Below are positions 48,263-59,729 of a DNA stretch of 64,000 nucleotides, in pieces. Position 1 is the first letter of the stretch. Every line of letters begins with the position of its first letter. The position numbers were made by a program, and so were the translations under genes. Below the pieces are notes generated by a model that was not told where the DNA came from, did not search any database, and was given only the letters and a program-made list of their open reading frames with translations. Source of the DNA: Stromatinia cepivora (lineage: Eukaryota > Ascomycota > Leotiomycetes > Helotiales > Sclerotiniaceae); assembly GCA_014898415.1 (NCBI GenBank), contig RCTD01000002.1, forward strand, positions 1-64,000. Direction: 5' to 3'.

Positions 48263-50079
48263 CTACGTTCTCGCAGTAGGGTTCCAAGATGAATATTTGA
48301 CCACCTGACGAGCATGTCCATATATACCAATTGTTGCCAAGAATAACAAGTAAAATGGATAGGCGATTGAGAACTTGATGATCATCGATCGTGACGCAAA
48401 CTCGGATTTAACTTGGTTGGTGACCCAAAGTGTGCCTATCAAACAAAAAATGCTGTTGATCGATCAATTAGCAATGAAATTGAATGAGCGGTGCCCAACG
48501 TCCGTGCTTTGGAGTCTGTGGCTTTTCTGTGGCTTACGTCTGAAAGCACGGACGTTGAGTTTATACGGGTATGAAAATCTTACCTGACGAAGAAAAACCA
48601 CTCAGAGACTGGATATTGGAAGAAAACCGTTTTCCAGAACGCTGCTGGGGTCAAGGGAAAGTTGAGAAAGAGAAAACTGGCGACGAGGCATGCAAACTGC
48701 GTCACTAGGTAATAACTGATCTCTCGTATCAGCAATAAGTTGAGAAGTCCAAATCTTGTAGTAAAGATTCTTTTTTTCCCTTGCTTGGCTCGATTGAACG
48801 TCAAAATCGTATGCTTCCAACTGGCTTGCGCCCATCCTTGACTCCACCTCAGACGTTGTTTCCAGAAGGCTGGAAAGGTTGTGGGTGCTAACTCATATGA
48901 CACAACATTCAAGTCGTGAACAGTGTTGCCTCCTCTGGCTACAACTCGAAGCGCAGAATCAATATCTTCAGTAAGCATACTCTCATCCATCTTCATCTCT
49001 CGAAGAAGTGGTGTTCTCCAATATCCATTGGATCCCGTGAATAGACCGAAACCCCAGATGGTGGCTCTTCCCGGATGTGAAACGGCGTAGATTTTGTCAA
49101 ATTCTATGCTGATGAGACTAGTGAGGAAGGAAGCGGCACTATTGAAAACAATGCAACGGCCTTGAACAATATCAACCTTCTCCTTATCCTTTATGAAACG
49201 TTCGATTGCCCATCTCGGGCTGTGAGGGTGCATGAAATGATCACAATCATAAATAGCAGTGATATCAGAACCGGTGTCTAGGCTGAGGTAGTAATTGAGA
49301 TTGTCGGCTTTTGATGTGGAGCCTTCAACTTTGATAATTCGAAGCTGGGGATATTTGGCGGCTGCTTCCCACATCTCGTTCTCGAGGGGTAGGATGGGAA
49401 CAGGTGTGTTGTAAACAATGTTGATGCGAATTTTATCAACTGGATACTCCAAATTCTCACACGCATACCTAATTCTATCCATTATGATGTCTTGTTCATT
49501 AGGAAGATATGCAACAATGACCATATCTAGGATTAATAAGTCATCTTCCGGTGTAGGAAACTTCCAGCCCTTTTCAGCAGCTTTCGTAACTGCGACACGA
49601 GCCTGTCGATTTGGTTCCATGCTCATAAATGCCTCTAGAGCCGTAGAGGCAGCAATGATGAAATTGGTAAAGTTATATATGAACCAGAAAACTTCTAGAA
49701 GTTTTGATGGAAATAGCATATATGCGAAGATAGAGGAGAGGAAGTAAGATGTGACGAGCAAAAACGGAGTCCATTCATTGACAAAGTTCGAGCATCTTCC
49801 AAAACTGTTGCGAATGGCAACGGAGGTCGGGATTTTGGATCTTTCGCCGCGAGTCAGAGGAGGCACAAGTTCTTCTTGGGCAGAAAAGTGCGAAACATTC
49901 GGCTTCTCGCGAATGCTGTTCTGTGATGTTGGAGCATCGTGAATGGTAACATGTGCATCTTTGCTTATTCTGCTCATAGATGAGCCTGGAAAGCCATCAC
50001 GTCCAGGGGTGAAAGACTGAGGGCTGTTGTATCTAGGAAGCTCTTCGATTGTGAAGATTTCGTCGCCATGATTTGCCAT
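48263..50079 (-). CDS. Cellulose-synthase-like family 2 glycosyltransferase (GT2)
   Basis: Integral-membrane processive GT2 enzyme that would polymerise a polysaccharide from a UDP-sugar and push it across the plasma membrane. Exon 1 (50079-48584) encodes about 498 residues: a polar N terminus, two membrane segments (104-148), the catalytic domain with DCD (278-280), TED (370-372) and QRLRW (408-412), then more membrane segments. The C terminus (TLWVTNQVKSEF to SSWNPTART) is coded by 48435-48263. The intron between them contains a 15-bp perfect inverted repeat, and the visible GT donor (phase 2) and AG acceptor (phase 1) do not restore the frame. A 2-nt exon or a frameshift is needed. It is divergent from the GH16-acyltransferase gene. 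The product could be a beta-glucan or another beta-linked glycan. Confidence 0.86.
48496..48557. repeat. Perfect 15-bp inverted repeat inside the GT2 intron
   Basis: CAACGTCCGTGCTTT (48496-48510) and AAAGCACGGACGTTG (48543-48557) are exact reverse complements around a 32-bp loop, which itself has TCTGTGGCTT twice. It may be a foldback insertion in the intron or a structured intron. Confidence 0.85.
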
Positions 50080-52067
50080 TATTTCGAAGTGGGATAGGCA
50101 CGCGGGTGATCCAGCGACTGCTAATGTGTGCTGCTATAGAAAAGACGGAAAGAGCGCCACCAGGGACAAACGGAAGATCAAAAAACCAATAGAGACAGTT
50201 GTTGTGCGAACAGCTATGAATCAACGTCCAAAAACCAATTATAAAATAATAGCAGGATATAAAATTGTTATCCCAGCTCGAGTCAAAAACTCCGGCTTCA
50301 GACTGGCCTTACCGGCATTGAGGATTGACTAGGGGATGAAACGAACAGCTTAGTGTTGCAATAGCAACTTATTGAATTTACCGTGGAAAGAAAGGCATAA
50401 AACAAGCAAGATCAGCATCCACTAATGGTACTGTCTTTCGCGAGCGGTGGCTTACCCTCGGAGCAGTGGATACACACGTTTTTTGTTTTTTTTTCAAAAA
50501 GATTAATGCCAAGAAACAACGACTCACGATTGAATATGCTTAGAAGTGGGCTTCAACATTGAGGAAAATCCCATCTATGATCGGAGGCATGGGTAGATGT
50601 AGATCGATCTGGGGATTCCAAGTGGCACAAGCTTGCTGAGCTATTCACACAATCCATCGATTTCCTTTTCTGAAGAAATTGCATCATCGTTAAAAGACCT
50701 CGACGATAGCATGATGCTTTGTTTGAGCTGGAGAGAAAGGTAGAGAGAGTAAGGTGGGTAGGGGTAAGAGAAAGAAGAGGTTCACGGGCTTAATAATTAG
50801 CAAGGACCCGCGACGCGCCAAGAAAGCATGTCCATTTAGTGGCCCGATCTTTTAATTCTCACCGCCCTAATTCTGCCAAATATATTAATAAGTTATAACT
50901 CTCCGTAACTCCGTAACAAGTCCCAGGTAGTTATCACACCAAGAAAAGCTCGTACATATAAATTCATTTAACAACGTTTTCATCTTCAAACCAAAAATCC
51001 CGTAATCTTACATTGCCCACATCTGTTTCTTTTGACCCCTGCGTCTGTCTCCTAACCTCGAGGCCCAAGGGCTTGGACGCTCTTCACTTTTCATGGTACA
51101 TACTCAAGCCGTCATCTAGATCTTAGAGGTCGTCCTGGGATTTCTGGCTCTTGAATAAACTTATGCCCGGAACCTGCAGCATATATGGGACTCGCGCTGG
51201 CAAACCAGAAAAGAAGCACCGGATCGACACCCTCCTGTACTCAAGATCCACAAACTACAAGCTTCCAATCCCAAGACGGCCAGCCCATTTCAGTGCGATC
51301 TGAAAGGGGAGGGGGAATAAATCGAAAAATGGCATACAATCCCCACTTGCAACAAGTTACAACTGAAGTCGCTGCTGTGGATCTTGTGGATCTGGACAAT
51401 AAATCAATGCCATCACAGTGGGACCAAAGCGGTGTAAACCAAACAAGCGTCATGGCATTGCCTTTGTGGGGATTTGAGCTGATATCTCTCTAACTTTCGA
51501 CGAGCATGTATCTGGAAAACCCCGAAGGAACGTGCTGAGGATTTGTATACGCGTTTTAGCTTCAAATATACATAAAACAGCAACTTAAAGTCTTCTTTCA
51601 TTTTATACTAAATTTAAGACTAAGTTTGATCCATAGATCAGCCCGAGTGCTTAGCAAACATATTGGTACTTCCATGTAATGGTTCGCCGCTTCAGGAGCC
51701 CTGTCGTTAAGATGAAAAGTGCGATAAAGTTCTTGCATATACTCGGTATTTCAGAACAGAGTGTTCAAAAGTCCGGACTGACTAGATTTAAGCTTTCAAT
51801 GATCGAAATTCTTTATATATTTGAATATAATTCCATGTTTCAAATAATTCGAATATTCTAATTATGTTTGATATTCAAAAAATCATAAATATTTAACCAT
51901 AATTCATTATTTCAATTGATTTGAATATCCCAAATAAATTCAGAGATCCAAAAGCTTCTCATTGTTGGACTGCAGTCCGGACTATTGGATACCCTGCTTC
52001 AGAAAAGCACTGGAGCTCGGCATCCGCCTCTGTCTTTCTGGTTTCTCATTTACATGCTTTCATCAAG
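50080..52067. promoter_or_regulatory. Shared divergent promoter region of the GT2 and GH16-acyltransferase genes
   Basis: The two genes are transcribed away from each other, separated by 1988 bp, so co-regulation is plausible. A small plus-strand frame at 51185-51493 (102 codons, no domain) is probably not a gene. No transcription-factor site can be assigned from sequence alone. Confidence 0.45.
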
Positions 52068-55000
52068 ATGTATTTTCATTCTCTTTACTTCATTGTTTTT
52101 GCCCTGGGCTTATTGAACGTCGCCGCAGCAGATTCAACCTCGAATTGCTCTTGTGGTTATTATGACCCAGCGACGGAAAACCTATTTACTGATTTTTTGA
52201 TTGTTTACTTCAACGAAACAACCACATTCCCTTCCGAGGTGTTCCAGAACCAAGAATACGAAAGGAAATATGAGAAGAGCTGGAATGCTCGATACAGGCA
52301 GGGTGCCGATCCATCAAATGTCCAGATCACAAATTCAACATCTAGTGGCATCAGGAACTCCTCATCACTGGAGTTCACGATAAATCCACCAACACAAAAT
52401 CATCTCGTCAAGGGCGGCGCTATTCAGTCTCTGAGATCTGATATCCAATATGGTTCTTTCAGATCAATGATTCGTCCAGCTCAAGCTTGGGCTGGAGGCA
52501 CGGGCATGTCGATGCTTCTCAAATACAACGAGACACAAAATATTCAGATTAATAGTCTGAACGCCCAAAAGCCTACAGATGCCTGGATCAATACTTTGAT
52601 GGGAGACGAGTTTCCTAATCGTGTATACGGACTTAATTTCAGCACTTTGGCCAACAATGTTTCTTACAGTCCGGAGATCAATCCTTGGGATTTCACGGAA
52701 ATCCGCCTAGACTGGACGAAGGATGCTGTTCGATTCTATATCGGGAATGTACTAGCTCGGTCAGTCTCAACCAAGAATGAAGGCAGTAAAAGATTTCCGG
52801 TCACTCCATCACCACTAATCTTTAAGCTTTGGTCAAACGGAGATTCATATTTTACCCAGGGACCACCCACAGAGAAAACTTCGGCCAATCTTGCGTGGAG
52901 TCGGTCATTCTTCAACTCGTCGACCATGACCAAAGAGCAGCACAAAGAATTCGACACCAGATGCGCTGTTACAGATGCATGCTTGATGGACGACATATCA
53001 TTGCGGGGCTATACTCAGTTTGGTGTGGATTCTATCATGAAATGGGAGCCAACACACCATAAAAGCGGAATTCGAACTTTTGCTTACATTTGTCTCTCTT
53101 GTTCTGTCGCCCTTACTGTACTTTTACTTTGCAACGTTACCTTCCAGAGATGGCCTACAAAAGATTCCAAAGCTCCGAAGGAACCAAAGGTATTTAGCTG
53201 TTACCGCTTGCCACCACAAATTACCAATTCTAGATTTCTTCTGTCTTCGGAAACCACACCAACAACATCGACGAGATCTTCATCTTTAGAAGTTAAAAAT
53301 CAAAAAGATGATCTCGGAATCACAAAAGTTGGATTCGCGCCCACAGCTTCATCACTCACACTCAAAGATATGATCAATCAAGAAGACAAATATATGTCAA
53401 ATAATTCTTCCGCAGTATCTCGACAGCCTTCCACTTCAAATATGAGCGGGTTCACTTTGAACGATTCGAGAGGTGTAACACCCAAAAATTCCGCTTATCT
53501 TGGCAAGGACGATCATGCAAACCTAGACGACGCGACTCTGCAGAATTCGTTCATCTTCAGCCAGCGGCTAGTAGAAATATCGGAGAATAAAGACTGGCCA
53601 ATGCCTGGTGCCACCAAAACTACTGAAAATGAAACTTCTCGACCAGCACCTCCCAATCACGCTGCATCAGAAGTTCCAGAGCCCATTGCTTCCCCAGCAG
53701 CACCCACCAAGCGAATCGAATACTTGGCAGGTCTTATATCAATCGCCACTTTAATGGTGACTTTAATTCATTTTATCTTTACATTCTCACCGGCGATGGG
53801 TATGATTGGAGCTCTTGAGCACTACAGTTATGAAATCACAATTCGAAAGACCATTGGATCATATCTCCTCAATCAGATTCTCCTTGGACTTTTTTTTATT
53901 ACATCCACTCGTTTCCTTATCAGTCGTTACCTAAACACTGGAGATCTTGGAAGTATAGCTGAGAAGACCACTGGAAGAACGTTCCGTGTCATAATTCCAA
54001 TTGCGGCCTGCGCTTTGCTCGAGTACTTTCTGATGGATGTTGGGACCCTTGCTTGGCTGGAATATCTTCCTAGTATCAGTTACACAACATGGCCCTATGC
54101 TGTGGAATACACAGATTTTTCTCATTACATCTCCGAAGTCCTCGAACTGGTGTACCTGCTTCCTAATGCAGCTCCACAGATAACCTACAACTATTGTACG
54201 GGTGTTCTTTGGACTATCCCTGTCCAGATTGAAGGTTCTTGGATCACACTTTTGGGATGTATCGTGGTTAGAGAGATTAAGACTCCTTGGAAACGTATGT
54301 GTTACTATGCATTCTGTATTGTGAATCACTGGTACGCTCAGTCGTGGGGCACCTTCTTCTGGTTTGGAATTCTTTACACCGATCTAGATGTCACCTTCAA
54401 ATACAAAAAGTGGCTCAAAGAACACGCTTTTGTCCTCTGGACCGGCATCGTCCTTGGTTTATTGCTAGCCATTGCTGGTCTATCAAACGATTTGATCACT
54501 GCATGGACTGGCTTCTCCCTACCTATCGTAGAACGCGGTATTCATCCAGATCCCGAGACCGGTCTCCCAATCGCACAAACAGCGAATGCAGGATATCCAG
54601 AATATTTCAGCCCTCGTTTCAACGGAATTGTCTTTGCCGCCGGCCTTCAATTCGTCATTGAAAATTGCTACCCCGTTCAATATTTCCTATCTATGAAGCT
54701 TTGGTTAAAGATCTTCCCGCATATATTCACCATTTATTTAATCCATGGCCTGGTATGGTGGTCTCTTGGTAGTGCGGTATGTGTGCACCTGTCTGCCAAT
54801 ACTTCGCTTCCTTATTGGTCGGTTGTTTTGATCACAGCGATAGTTTGCTACGGAACTTTGTTTGCATTATTACCGATACTTACGCCTGTGGTGGAGACAT
54901 TAGGAAAGAATGTTACGGCTAATATTTGGAGAATGGCGCACGCAAAGCCGGCTCCTAGAAGGAAGACGCTGTTTCCCTTTCCAGATAGGCTCTTCTTGGA

Positions 55001-55088
55001 TTATGAGGAGAAGACAGAAGAAGTTGTTGACGAACAGAAGGATGTGGAGAAGAAGGCTGGAGTCAAAGTTAATGAGGAGGAAATGTGA
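52068..55088 (+). CDS. Fusion of a GH16-fold domain and an acyltransferase-3 domain
   Basis: Single-exon gene of 1006 residues. The ATG at 52068 is chosen because a signal peptide follows (about 1-21) and upstream codons are AT-rich. Residues about 25-320 form an extracellular GH16 (concanavalin A-like) domain (GGAIQSL, YGSFRSMIRP, TEIRLDWTKDAVRFYI). At the active site the usual E-I-D-I-E pattern is N158-I-Q160-I-N162, so all three acids are amides and hydrolysis is unlikely. Sequon-rich, with Cys pairs at both ends. A membrane segment near 340-360 leads to a disordered Ser/Thr/Pro linker (365-545) and then a roughly ten-segment acyltransferase-3 domain (about 548-965) with the histidine of LIHF but Ile in place of the signature Arg. 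The acidic tail is cytosolic. It may bind a glycan and acylate it. Confidence 0.9.
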   Translation: MYFHSLYFIVFALGLLNVAAADSTSNCSCGYYDPATENLFTDFLIVYFNETTTFPSEVFQNQEYERKYEKSWNARYRQGADPSNVQITNSTSSGIRNSSSLEFTINPPTQNHLVKGGAIQSLRSDIQYGSFRSMIRPAQAWAGGTGMSMLLKYNETQNIQINSLNAQKPTDAWINTLMGDEFPNRVYGLNFSTLANNVSYSPEINPWDFTEIRLDWTKDAVRFYIGNVLARSVSTKNEGSKRFPVTPSPLIFKLWSNGDSYFTQGPPTEKTSANLAWSRSFFNSSTMTKEQHKEFDTRCAVTDACLMDDISLRGYTQFGVDSIMKWEPTHHKSGIRTFAYICLSCSVALTVLLLCNVTFQRWPTKDSKAPKEPKVFSCYRLPPQITNSRFLLSSETTPTTSTRSSSLEVKNQKDDLGITKVGFAPTASSLTLKDMINQEDKYMSNNSSAVSRQPSTSNMSGFTLNDSRGVTPKNSAYLGKDDHANLDDATLQNSFIFSQRLVEISENKDWPMPGATKTTENETSRPAPPNHAASEVPEPIASPAAPTKRIEYLAGLISIATLMVTLIHFIFTFSPAMGMIGALEHYSYEITIRKTIGSYLLNQILLGLFFITSTRFLISRYLNTGDLGSIAEKTTGRTFRVIIPIAACALLEYFLMDVGTLAWLEYLPSISYTTWPYAVEYTDFSHYISEVLELVYLLPNAAPQITYNYCTGVLWTIPVQIEGSWITLLGCIVVREIKTPWKRMCYYAFCIVNHWYAQSWGTFFWFGILYTDLDVTFKYKKWLKEHAFVLWTGIVLGLLLAIAGLSNDLITAWTGFSLPIVERGIHPDPETGLPIAQTANAGYPEYFSPRFNGIVFAAGLQFVIENCYPVQYFLSMKLWLKIFPHIFTIYLIHGLVWWSLGSAVCVHLSANTSLPYWSVVLITAIVCYGTLFALLPILTPVVETLGKNVTANIWRMAHAKPAPRRKTLFPFPDRLFLDYEEKTEEVVDEQKDVEKKAGVKVNEEEM

Positions 55089-55311
55089 TTATGTTTATTG
55101 TTTTTAGACTTGAAGGATAGAGTGTATGATGTCAGGGGTGATATCTTTAATAAAGTAGTTGTCATATAGAATTTTAAAAACTCGATAACAAAAAAAGCCA
55201 CCAGATGCAGCAGCAATTTAGGGTTCATGTTCTGAGATCCCCCTTGAAGAGATAAGAACTCTAAATGAGAAAAAATCTGGTTGGCGGGCTCAAGAGTGAA
55301 TTGTCAAACCA
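55089..55311. other. Convergent spacer
   Basis: Short 3' region between the fusion gene and the decayed oxidoreductase. Nothing further recognised. Confidence 0.5.
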
Positions 55312-56520
55312 TCATGCTTTCTTCGCAACCTCAATGACAATTTTCTTCGCTGACACACCTCTCCGAAGGACATCAATCCCATCCTGTACTCTTTCCAATC
55401 CACCTTCAAGAACTTCCGGGTCAGGCTTAGCCAAATACTTTCCCTTAACCAATGCCGCTGGTAGGTATTTCCGCCAAACCGCATCACCTATATCGAAATC
55501 CACAAGCCTCACGTCCAAACCATTTAATACATTATAGTCAGTCAAATCAATTGTAACAATATGCATAACAATATACGTAAGAGAAAACATACCAAATACA
55601 AGCTCAACATCATACTCATTAGGTGAAGGAGGCCATAGATAAGCAAACTTGCTGGCATCAACATGGTGACTGATTTCGGCACAAGATTTTTGAGTAGAAG
55701 CCCCCTCGATGCAATCGAATACGGCATCGCCTTTTTGAAGGATTGCCAGGATGTTTTGGATGACGGTTGGTGATTTATGATCGAAAACATGGGTGGCGCC
55801 AATGCTTTTGACAAAATTATGGTTTTGGGCTCCAGCAGTGGTGACTACAGTGTAGCCGGCTGCTACTGCTAATCTTCATAATATTATCAATATATGAGTC
55901 TGGGACATGATATATCACAGACACACTCACTGAATAGCCGAAGCACCGCAACACGAACTGCCACTCCAAATCAAAATCTTCTTTTCCGTCGGCACCGGCT
56001 CAAGCACCGGAAGCGGCAATCTCAAAAATTTAAAGAGTCCCGCCGCAGTTGTTGACGTAGCAAGTTGTAATACGGCGGCACTAGCTAGCGGAACATTGTC
56101 CGGAACCATAGAAACAAGAAGCTCGCGACAGGTAGCGTAGCGTTGGAATGCGGTGTTTTGAACGATTCGTGTGAAAACTCCATTGCATTGTCCCAAGACT
56201 CGTTGGCCAATCTGGAAACGGATTACGGCGGATCCGGGTTGGACGATTGTGCCCGAGACATCTGCACCAAAGATCCAGGGGTAGGGCATGCTGAAGGGGT
56301 CGCCGTCTTGCATCTATTGGATGCAATGTCAGTGACACGGGAAATTTTGATGAGGGGGTTGGATGGGGAGAAACCTTCCAATCCATTGGATTAACGGCCT
56401 CGTAGGTTACTTCGATGACTACTTCGTTCTCGCTGAGTTGGGTACTGGACCAGGTCCTACTTCAACTTTTGCATTCTCAGTAGGCGTCCAGGCTGCTTAG
56501 TTGTTAGTAATTGGAGGCAT
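55312..56520 (-). pseudogene. Zinc-type MDR oxidoreductase (enoyl reductase-like), decayed
   Basis: Medium-chain dehydrogenase/reductase fragments are recognisable in order: MPPITNN, then TAA where a CAA codon is expected, AAWTPTENAKVEVGPGP, a one-base frameshift at a CCC run (about 56442), LSENEVVIEVTYEAVNPMDWK, an intron, YPWIFGADVSGTIVQPGSAV, LGQCNG, LATSTTAAGLFKFL, ILIWSGSSCCGASAIQ (nucleotide-binding region), an intron, LAVAAGYTVVTTAG, FDCIEGAS and, downstream, LVKGKYLAKPDPEVLEGGLERVQDGIDVLRRG. The last two exons do not join in frame. If translation used another start, part could still be expressed, but I consider it a pseudogene. It lies 3' to 3' with the GH16 fusion. Confidence 0.75.
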
Positions 56521-57964
56521 TTTTGAAAGAGTTGGAGATATTTCTTGTGTATTCAGTAGATGATTGTGTTTATTTTGATGAATAGAAGATAACCGATTAG
56601 CTTATATGTAAGTTTGTGACAGTGGGAAGAGTCTTGATGTAATTTCCCTTTGTAAAGCATCCACGGAAATCCGTGCCAGAACCATCATCGTGCATCGAAG
56701 ACAAACAGTAATCAAGGAGCACATCGGTAAAATTAGTATACAATTACAAGTTGACAAAACTGGTACGTTGGATAAGTATGAAGGATGACGAGAATGTCGT
56801 ACATATCTGGCGATGTATTAGGATGGAGATTGATAGGCTATGCGCCCAGGTTTGTTACCCGTGTTATTTAAACTTTGCAGAATTTTCGTGATAACAGTAA
56901 CAGTATCCTACATATAATGAAGAAGATGCTGTAGCTGCTCTCCAAGCAATAACCGTGTATTTTCTTCTTCGGCTTTCGGAAGATAGTAAAAAGGCGACCA
57001 ATTTTGATGCTCACTTGATTTATACGATTAATCGTAAGTGATTTTGATTTCATTTCCTATGTTGTTGTGGTTTTGTGTCGTTGAGCTTATGATGAGACAA
57101 TAGAAAGTTGCGACGCAGCATACCTCACGGAAACAGTGGGCTTTAGCCGAGTCTTTACGCCGGTAAGCAGGTCACTTAACCCTATCGTCGTATGATTCTA
57201 TCATCCCAAAAGAACAACCCACTAACCTAACCCTATTATGATCTAATACAATAATAACTATCTTCTTCATCTATCTCTTCTTCGATCTCTTTTTCGCATT
57301 TCCAAAATACCGATACAATGGAAACCGTCTAGTATTCATAATACTCTCCTATTTATACAAACTATAGAAAGCGATTACAAATGAAGTATAAAAAAATGAG
57401 TATTTAAATATAATAAAAAGCAAATAACTTATATATAGGAATTCAATAAATTCTCGATCCAGATTTGCGGATTATATATTGGATAGCTAATTATCGTAGT
57501 TGGATAAATTTGGAATATTGGTTTTGGTTACAACAAGTTTAGCTTCGTGAGTGAGTGCTGTGGGGAACAAGAGACGAGAAACAATGAATTAGATATACTG
57601 GATGGAAGTCCATGCGGTTAGCTTTGGAATCTTTTTCTTTTTGTACTTCACTTTTTCATAGGGTTTTTTTACGTGTTGTTTTAGAGTTGCATTGATTCAT
57701 GTAAGAACTATGTACCACACTAACTGCATACTTAGCTTTTAAATGACACAGCCTAGTTACGAGCTTTGCTCATCGAAAGAAATAGATTGTCCGTTTCCTT
57801 CAAATGTACATGAACCGCTCACCCATGCTCTGCAAATTTAGCTGTTTGTTCCAGCAACTTTTCATACGCATAAGCCCAAGTCTATCTAATTTTTTTGTAT
57901 TGCGAGCTAGTCTGGAGTTCCGACGGCGATGAGTACAAGAACACACAAAACCAATTAGTAGTCT
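56521..57964. other. Intergenic region, nothing recognised
   Basis: AT-rich around 57340-57560. No conserved frame on either strand. Confidence 0.5.
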
Positions 57965-59159
57965 TCATAGCTTCTCAATACTATTGCCATCTAGAAAGTA
58001 GAAGGTGCGGCGTATTCCTTCTGGTCGTGAGATGATACCGATATCGGTCAATTCCCTGAATCCGGCCACTTCTTGTGCTTTTGTGAATAAGTTGCCATTG
58101 GTGTCGAATTCAGTGTGAAGACTTAAGTGATTGGCGCTCATAGGACCATCACGTAATATCGGTCTACCATGGTAACCATATTTTTTAAAATCTTTAGCCA
58201 ATCTGGCCAGGCGTTTGAGGTGCGTCACGATCACGAAAGCATCTGGGGAATATTTTGCTGATCCCTTTAATTCTTTGAATATTGGACATTCAAACATATC
58301 TTTCCGGGAATGCGTATGATACTCGCAGCAGGCTGTTGATGAGGGGTTCAGTCTCGCTGTAATTTCCGCGTCTGATTGCCTTAATAATCCGGCATGGCGC
58401 CTTATTTTGGGAACCTCGGAGAACACACTACCCCAATGTTGCTGTTCTCGTGACCGAAAGTTAGCAAGACGCATCACTGCCAAATTTGAAGCGTCGGGTT
58501 TTGATGCAAGCAAGGTCATCTTGTTCACAAACCCGATGAGGAAACGGAGGGGTCCCGGGAGTCCATCTATACCCCTTAATTCATCATATGTAGCTGTGAA
58601 TGTTCGTTCGATACGTGCGATCCATGCTGGATCGACAATATTGGTAAGATTCTCATTCATCCTGAGCCATGTAATGATGTAGTTCGTGACAAAGTCTTGC
58701 AAAACCAAAGCGCAGTACTTGTGAGCCAAGCAGTACAATTCCACTCTGAGTCCTACAGCACCATATGAAGTTGTTGAATCTGGCATGGATATTCGATTTG
58801 TATAACACCACTCTACTAACAGTTCAAAGGCGTAGAAATCATCTTCCGGCAAGTCTATAACTTTGGAGGTTGCCTCACTAAAGTTTCCGCGGAGCATGGC
58901 ATCGAAAACTTCCAGCTTTTCACAAAAGACGTTTTTGTGAACCTGAATAGGTAGAAGCTCATCACCTACTCGAAAAGTGATAATTTCATTGCCAAGAAAC
59001 CTGAAGTAAAAACAGCGTTAGCTAGGTTCTTGTAATTCTGACAAAGATGGCGGGTGGGAATGTTGAGACATACTTTGAAAAACGTGTGGACCGTTTTGGT
59101 ATTGTATAAGGGCTTGCGCCATTGGCAATTTTCCTTCGAGTATGACGTTGACAAGACAT
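57965..59159 (-). CDS. BTB/POZ domain protein
   Basis: Two exons (59159-59074 and 59000-57965) join in phase 2 over a GT-AG intron to 373 residues. The BTB core is visible near residues 30-110: IITFRVGDELLPIQVHKNVF, FDAMLRGNFSEA, VIDLPEDDFYAFELLVEWCY and YCLAHKYCALVLQDFVTNYI. BTB domains mediate protein-protein contacts, often as Cullin-3 adaptors; fungal expanded BTB families are mostly uncharacterised. The C-terminal half has no recognised domain, but contains a CEYHTHSRKDMFECP segment with possible metal-binding Cys/His. The start was chosen because the only other upstream in-frame triplet is a non-ATG. Alternative starts cannot be excluded. Confidence 0.85.
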
Positions 59160-59729
59160 GGCGAAAGTACGTATTTCAGAGCGCAAAGTCAGACCGAGAT
59201 GGCTGAGCAATTATCGGCTTGCTATGGGATCCAGATAAGTTGCGACGATGATAAAGTTGTTCACGAGCTTGCAGTTGACGTTAAATTATCGTTTGTTATA
59301 AATTGATTATGAAGAGGGTGCTCTTCCGGATGCTCTTGGCAGAAGTTTTTGTTCGTTGTAAAGAGGATGAGGTTGAGATGTGGGTGATTATCAAGAATTA
59401 TAAACACTCGAGATATAATGACCGTAGAGAGATAATTTTTAAAGGAGGTTGCAACACCGTACTTTTCATCTCAGATTCTTGTAGGAACCAAACTTTACCA
59501 GACCGTAAAGTATCTGTACCAAGGCTATGAGTGACGGATTCACTAGAACTTACATTCAAGATCCACACTGAAGAGAAATTAGGGACTGGCTTAGTTAAAC
59601 AGTGAGTGAATGCAGCATGCTTTTTTTGATGCAATAGCATGAACGGCCATATTCTAGTTTCAGGTTTCTTCATGTCTTTACCGTTCATATGTCCTTTCTA
59701 TATACTAACATTACTAACCCCGCCCCCAG
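59160..59729. other. Intergenic region, nothing recognised
   Basis: Holds the upstream region of the BTB gene. The frame at 59303-59530 has no recognisable domain. Confidence 0.45.

Noticed and set aside
51185..51493. A 102-codon frame in the GT2/GH16-fusion promoter region.
   Set aside because: No signal peptide, domain or homologous motif; composition is compatible with chance.
51921..52067. Upstream in-frame extension of the GH16 fusion.
   Set aside because: It lacks an ATG before 52068, and a signal peptide begins right at 52068.
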